Source of the DNA: Lacticaseibacillus sharpeae JCM 1186 = DSM 20505
Lineage (GTDB): Bacteria; Bacillota; Bacilli; Lactobacillales; Lactobacillaceae
DNA: 45,622 bases
Reading direction: 5' to 3'
Assembly: GCF_001436225.1 (NCBI RefSeq)
Contig: NZ_AYYO01000012.1
Location: 1 to 45,622, forward strand
Below are positions 45,027 through 45,622 of the stretch, in pieces (the stretch's first letter is position 1; each line of letters opens with the position of its first letter). Under the pieces are notes generated by a model that was not told where the DNA came from, made no database searches, and saw nothing but the letters and a program-made list of their open reading frames with translations. A program made the position numbers and the translations under genes.

Positions 45027-45280
45027 CTGTCTGCGCAGTATCGAGGGTATGAACCTCAGATTTAAAGGCGGACTCAACGCGTTAGGCGCCGAGGGGATCC
45101 TGATGGTGAAAATGTTCACTGCCGCTGCGGTAACTACCTGCGCAGTGCTGAGGGTATGAACCTCTAGCTTAAAGGTAGGTTTAGACCGTTACCGTCGCTG
45201 CGTTACTAGTTGCCACGACCGGGATACTCTTGTTTGATATGAAACCCGTTAAAACGAAACTACTAAGATGTTCATGTCCC

Positions 45281-45309
45281 GGAGGAGTTTTCCGCCTCCT
45301 CCTTAATTT
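45281..45309 (+). terminator. 3' hairpin of the structured RNA
   Basis: Stem GGAGGAG/CTCCTCC (7 bp), loop TTTTCCGC, tail TTAATTT. A moderate terminator. Bases 45310-45622 beyond it are AT-rich with no gene I can support. Confidence 0.6.
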
Positions 45310-45622
45310 AAGTCTACAGGGTTGCCCCAGGCGATTGCAAGCGAATACAAAATTATTTTTACCCTTTTGGCCGAGATGAATCTATATTTTTATATCTGTC
45401 CCTTCGTGAGTAACGGCAGGCTTATGATACTATCACATCTGTTATTTTCAAATCTACGGCACATCCTGGCCTAGATTTAGTTGCATATGTGCAATCTTAC
45501 GCTGACCCTTGATTAATTGTCGCAAGCAGTATATAAATATAGGTAATTAGGATAATAATTATTCCAAGGTAAATTTCAAGTACAAGTTAGCCACTTCTGA
45601 AAATAACATCTAAATCAATGCG

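Larger units (their letters stand above)
44926..45309 (+). ncRNA. Probable structured RNA with two tandem 67-nt modules
   Basis: Two 67-nt copies (45021-45087 and 45128-45194) share GCGCAGT, GAGG-GTATGAA-CCTC and TTAAAGG. Their outer helices differ but keep pairing: CCTAAC/GTTAGG versus GGTAAC/GTTACC, and GTCTGC/GCGGAC versus ACCTGC/GTAGGT. G-U pairs work only in plus sense at several places (32/70 and 140/176 of the modules, outer pairs 20/88 and 127/195, and a hairpin near 45104-45121), so the plus strand is the RNA. Other helices: TACGCAC/GTGCGTA at the 5' end and CCGGGATA/TGTCCCGG. The 3' end is a GGAGGAG/CTCCTCC hairpin plus TTAATTT. An extended -10 TGCTATTCT (ends 44920) may be its promoter. 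No known class is recognised. Confidence 0.75.

Noticed and set aside
44926-45309. Magnesium M-box, tmRNA or RNase P RNA
   Set aside because: Signature sequences of these classes (M-box GACGCCAATGGG, tmRNA GGATTCGAC, RNase P GAGGAAAGTC) are not present on either strand.
44876-45417. Large minus-strand ncRNA starting from a TTGAAA/TATCAT promoter near 45424-45451 and ending at the 44881 hairpin
   Set aside because: The hairpin has a T-run on the minus strand, but many G-U pairs of the tandem modules become A-C mismatches in minus sense. The plus strand fits the structure better; the minus reading remains possible.

Overview
The window looks like chromosomal DNA of a high-GC lactobacillus. By eye it is clearly GC-rich, and it carries a Trp T-box, lipoboxes, PepO, a phenolic acid decarboxylase with PadR, a B12-dependent class II ribonucleotide reductase of the Lactobacillus leichmannii type, and an FLP-like Crp/Fnr regulator. 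Nearly all of it is dense, intact single-copy genes. I found no insertion sequence, prophage gene, CRISPR array, tRNA or rRNA. The genus assignment is inference.

Layout. 0.08-3.8 kb (minus): a three-gene operon of a membrane acyltransferase, an AMP-forming acyl-CoA ligase and a SsuA/TauA-like binding protein. 4.0-5.8 kb: a heavy-metal P-type ATPase. 6.0-7.3 kb: an unknown lipoprotein. 7.3-9.2 kb (minus): a membrane GGDEF-EAL protein. 9.3-16.2 kb (minus): one apparent transcription unit that starts with a Trp (UGG) T-box, then encodes an ascorbate-family PTS (EIIA, EIIB, EIIC), then trpB-trpD-trpC-trpF-trpA. 16.4 kb: a tyrosine phosphatase. 17.6-20.6 kb: a polar amino-acid ABC importer. 20.7-23.5 kb: an ABC-2 exporter with two perfect palindromic operators and a TetR gene. 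23.7-26.1 kb: the B12-dependent RNR with NrdR-like boxes. 26.1-29.8 kb: a P1B ATPase, an HMA metallochaperone, a Dps-like protein and an FLP-like regulator, with two FNR-type boxes placed identically relative to their -10 elements. 29.9 kb: an orphan Phd/YefM-like antitoxin under a palindromic promoter. 30.2-31.0 kb (minus): an Rgg-like regulator. 31.7-37.7 kb (minus): a five-gene group I ECF transporter operon with two surface proteins that together resemble a split intrinsic factor/transcobalamin. 38.1-39.3 kb: divergent padC and padR. 39.3-44.8 kb: three paralogues of an unrecognised protein family around pepO, plus a 77-residue protein. 44.9-45.3 kb: a probable structured RNA with two tandem 67-nt modules. 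The last 300 bases are AT-rich and hold no gene I can see.

How it fits together. The ECF operon probably captures and imports a corrinoid, which would supply the B12-dependent RNR 6 kb away. The FLP/metal/Dps cluster looks like a redox and metal stress regulon. The T-box unit couples tryptophan starvation to a transporter and to late Trp biosynthesis without anthranilate synthase. The strongest candidates for something undescribed are the split intrinsic-factor-like B12 system, the PTS inside the Trp T-box operon, the tandem-module RNA, and the three-paralogue family tied to padR.
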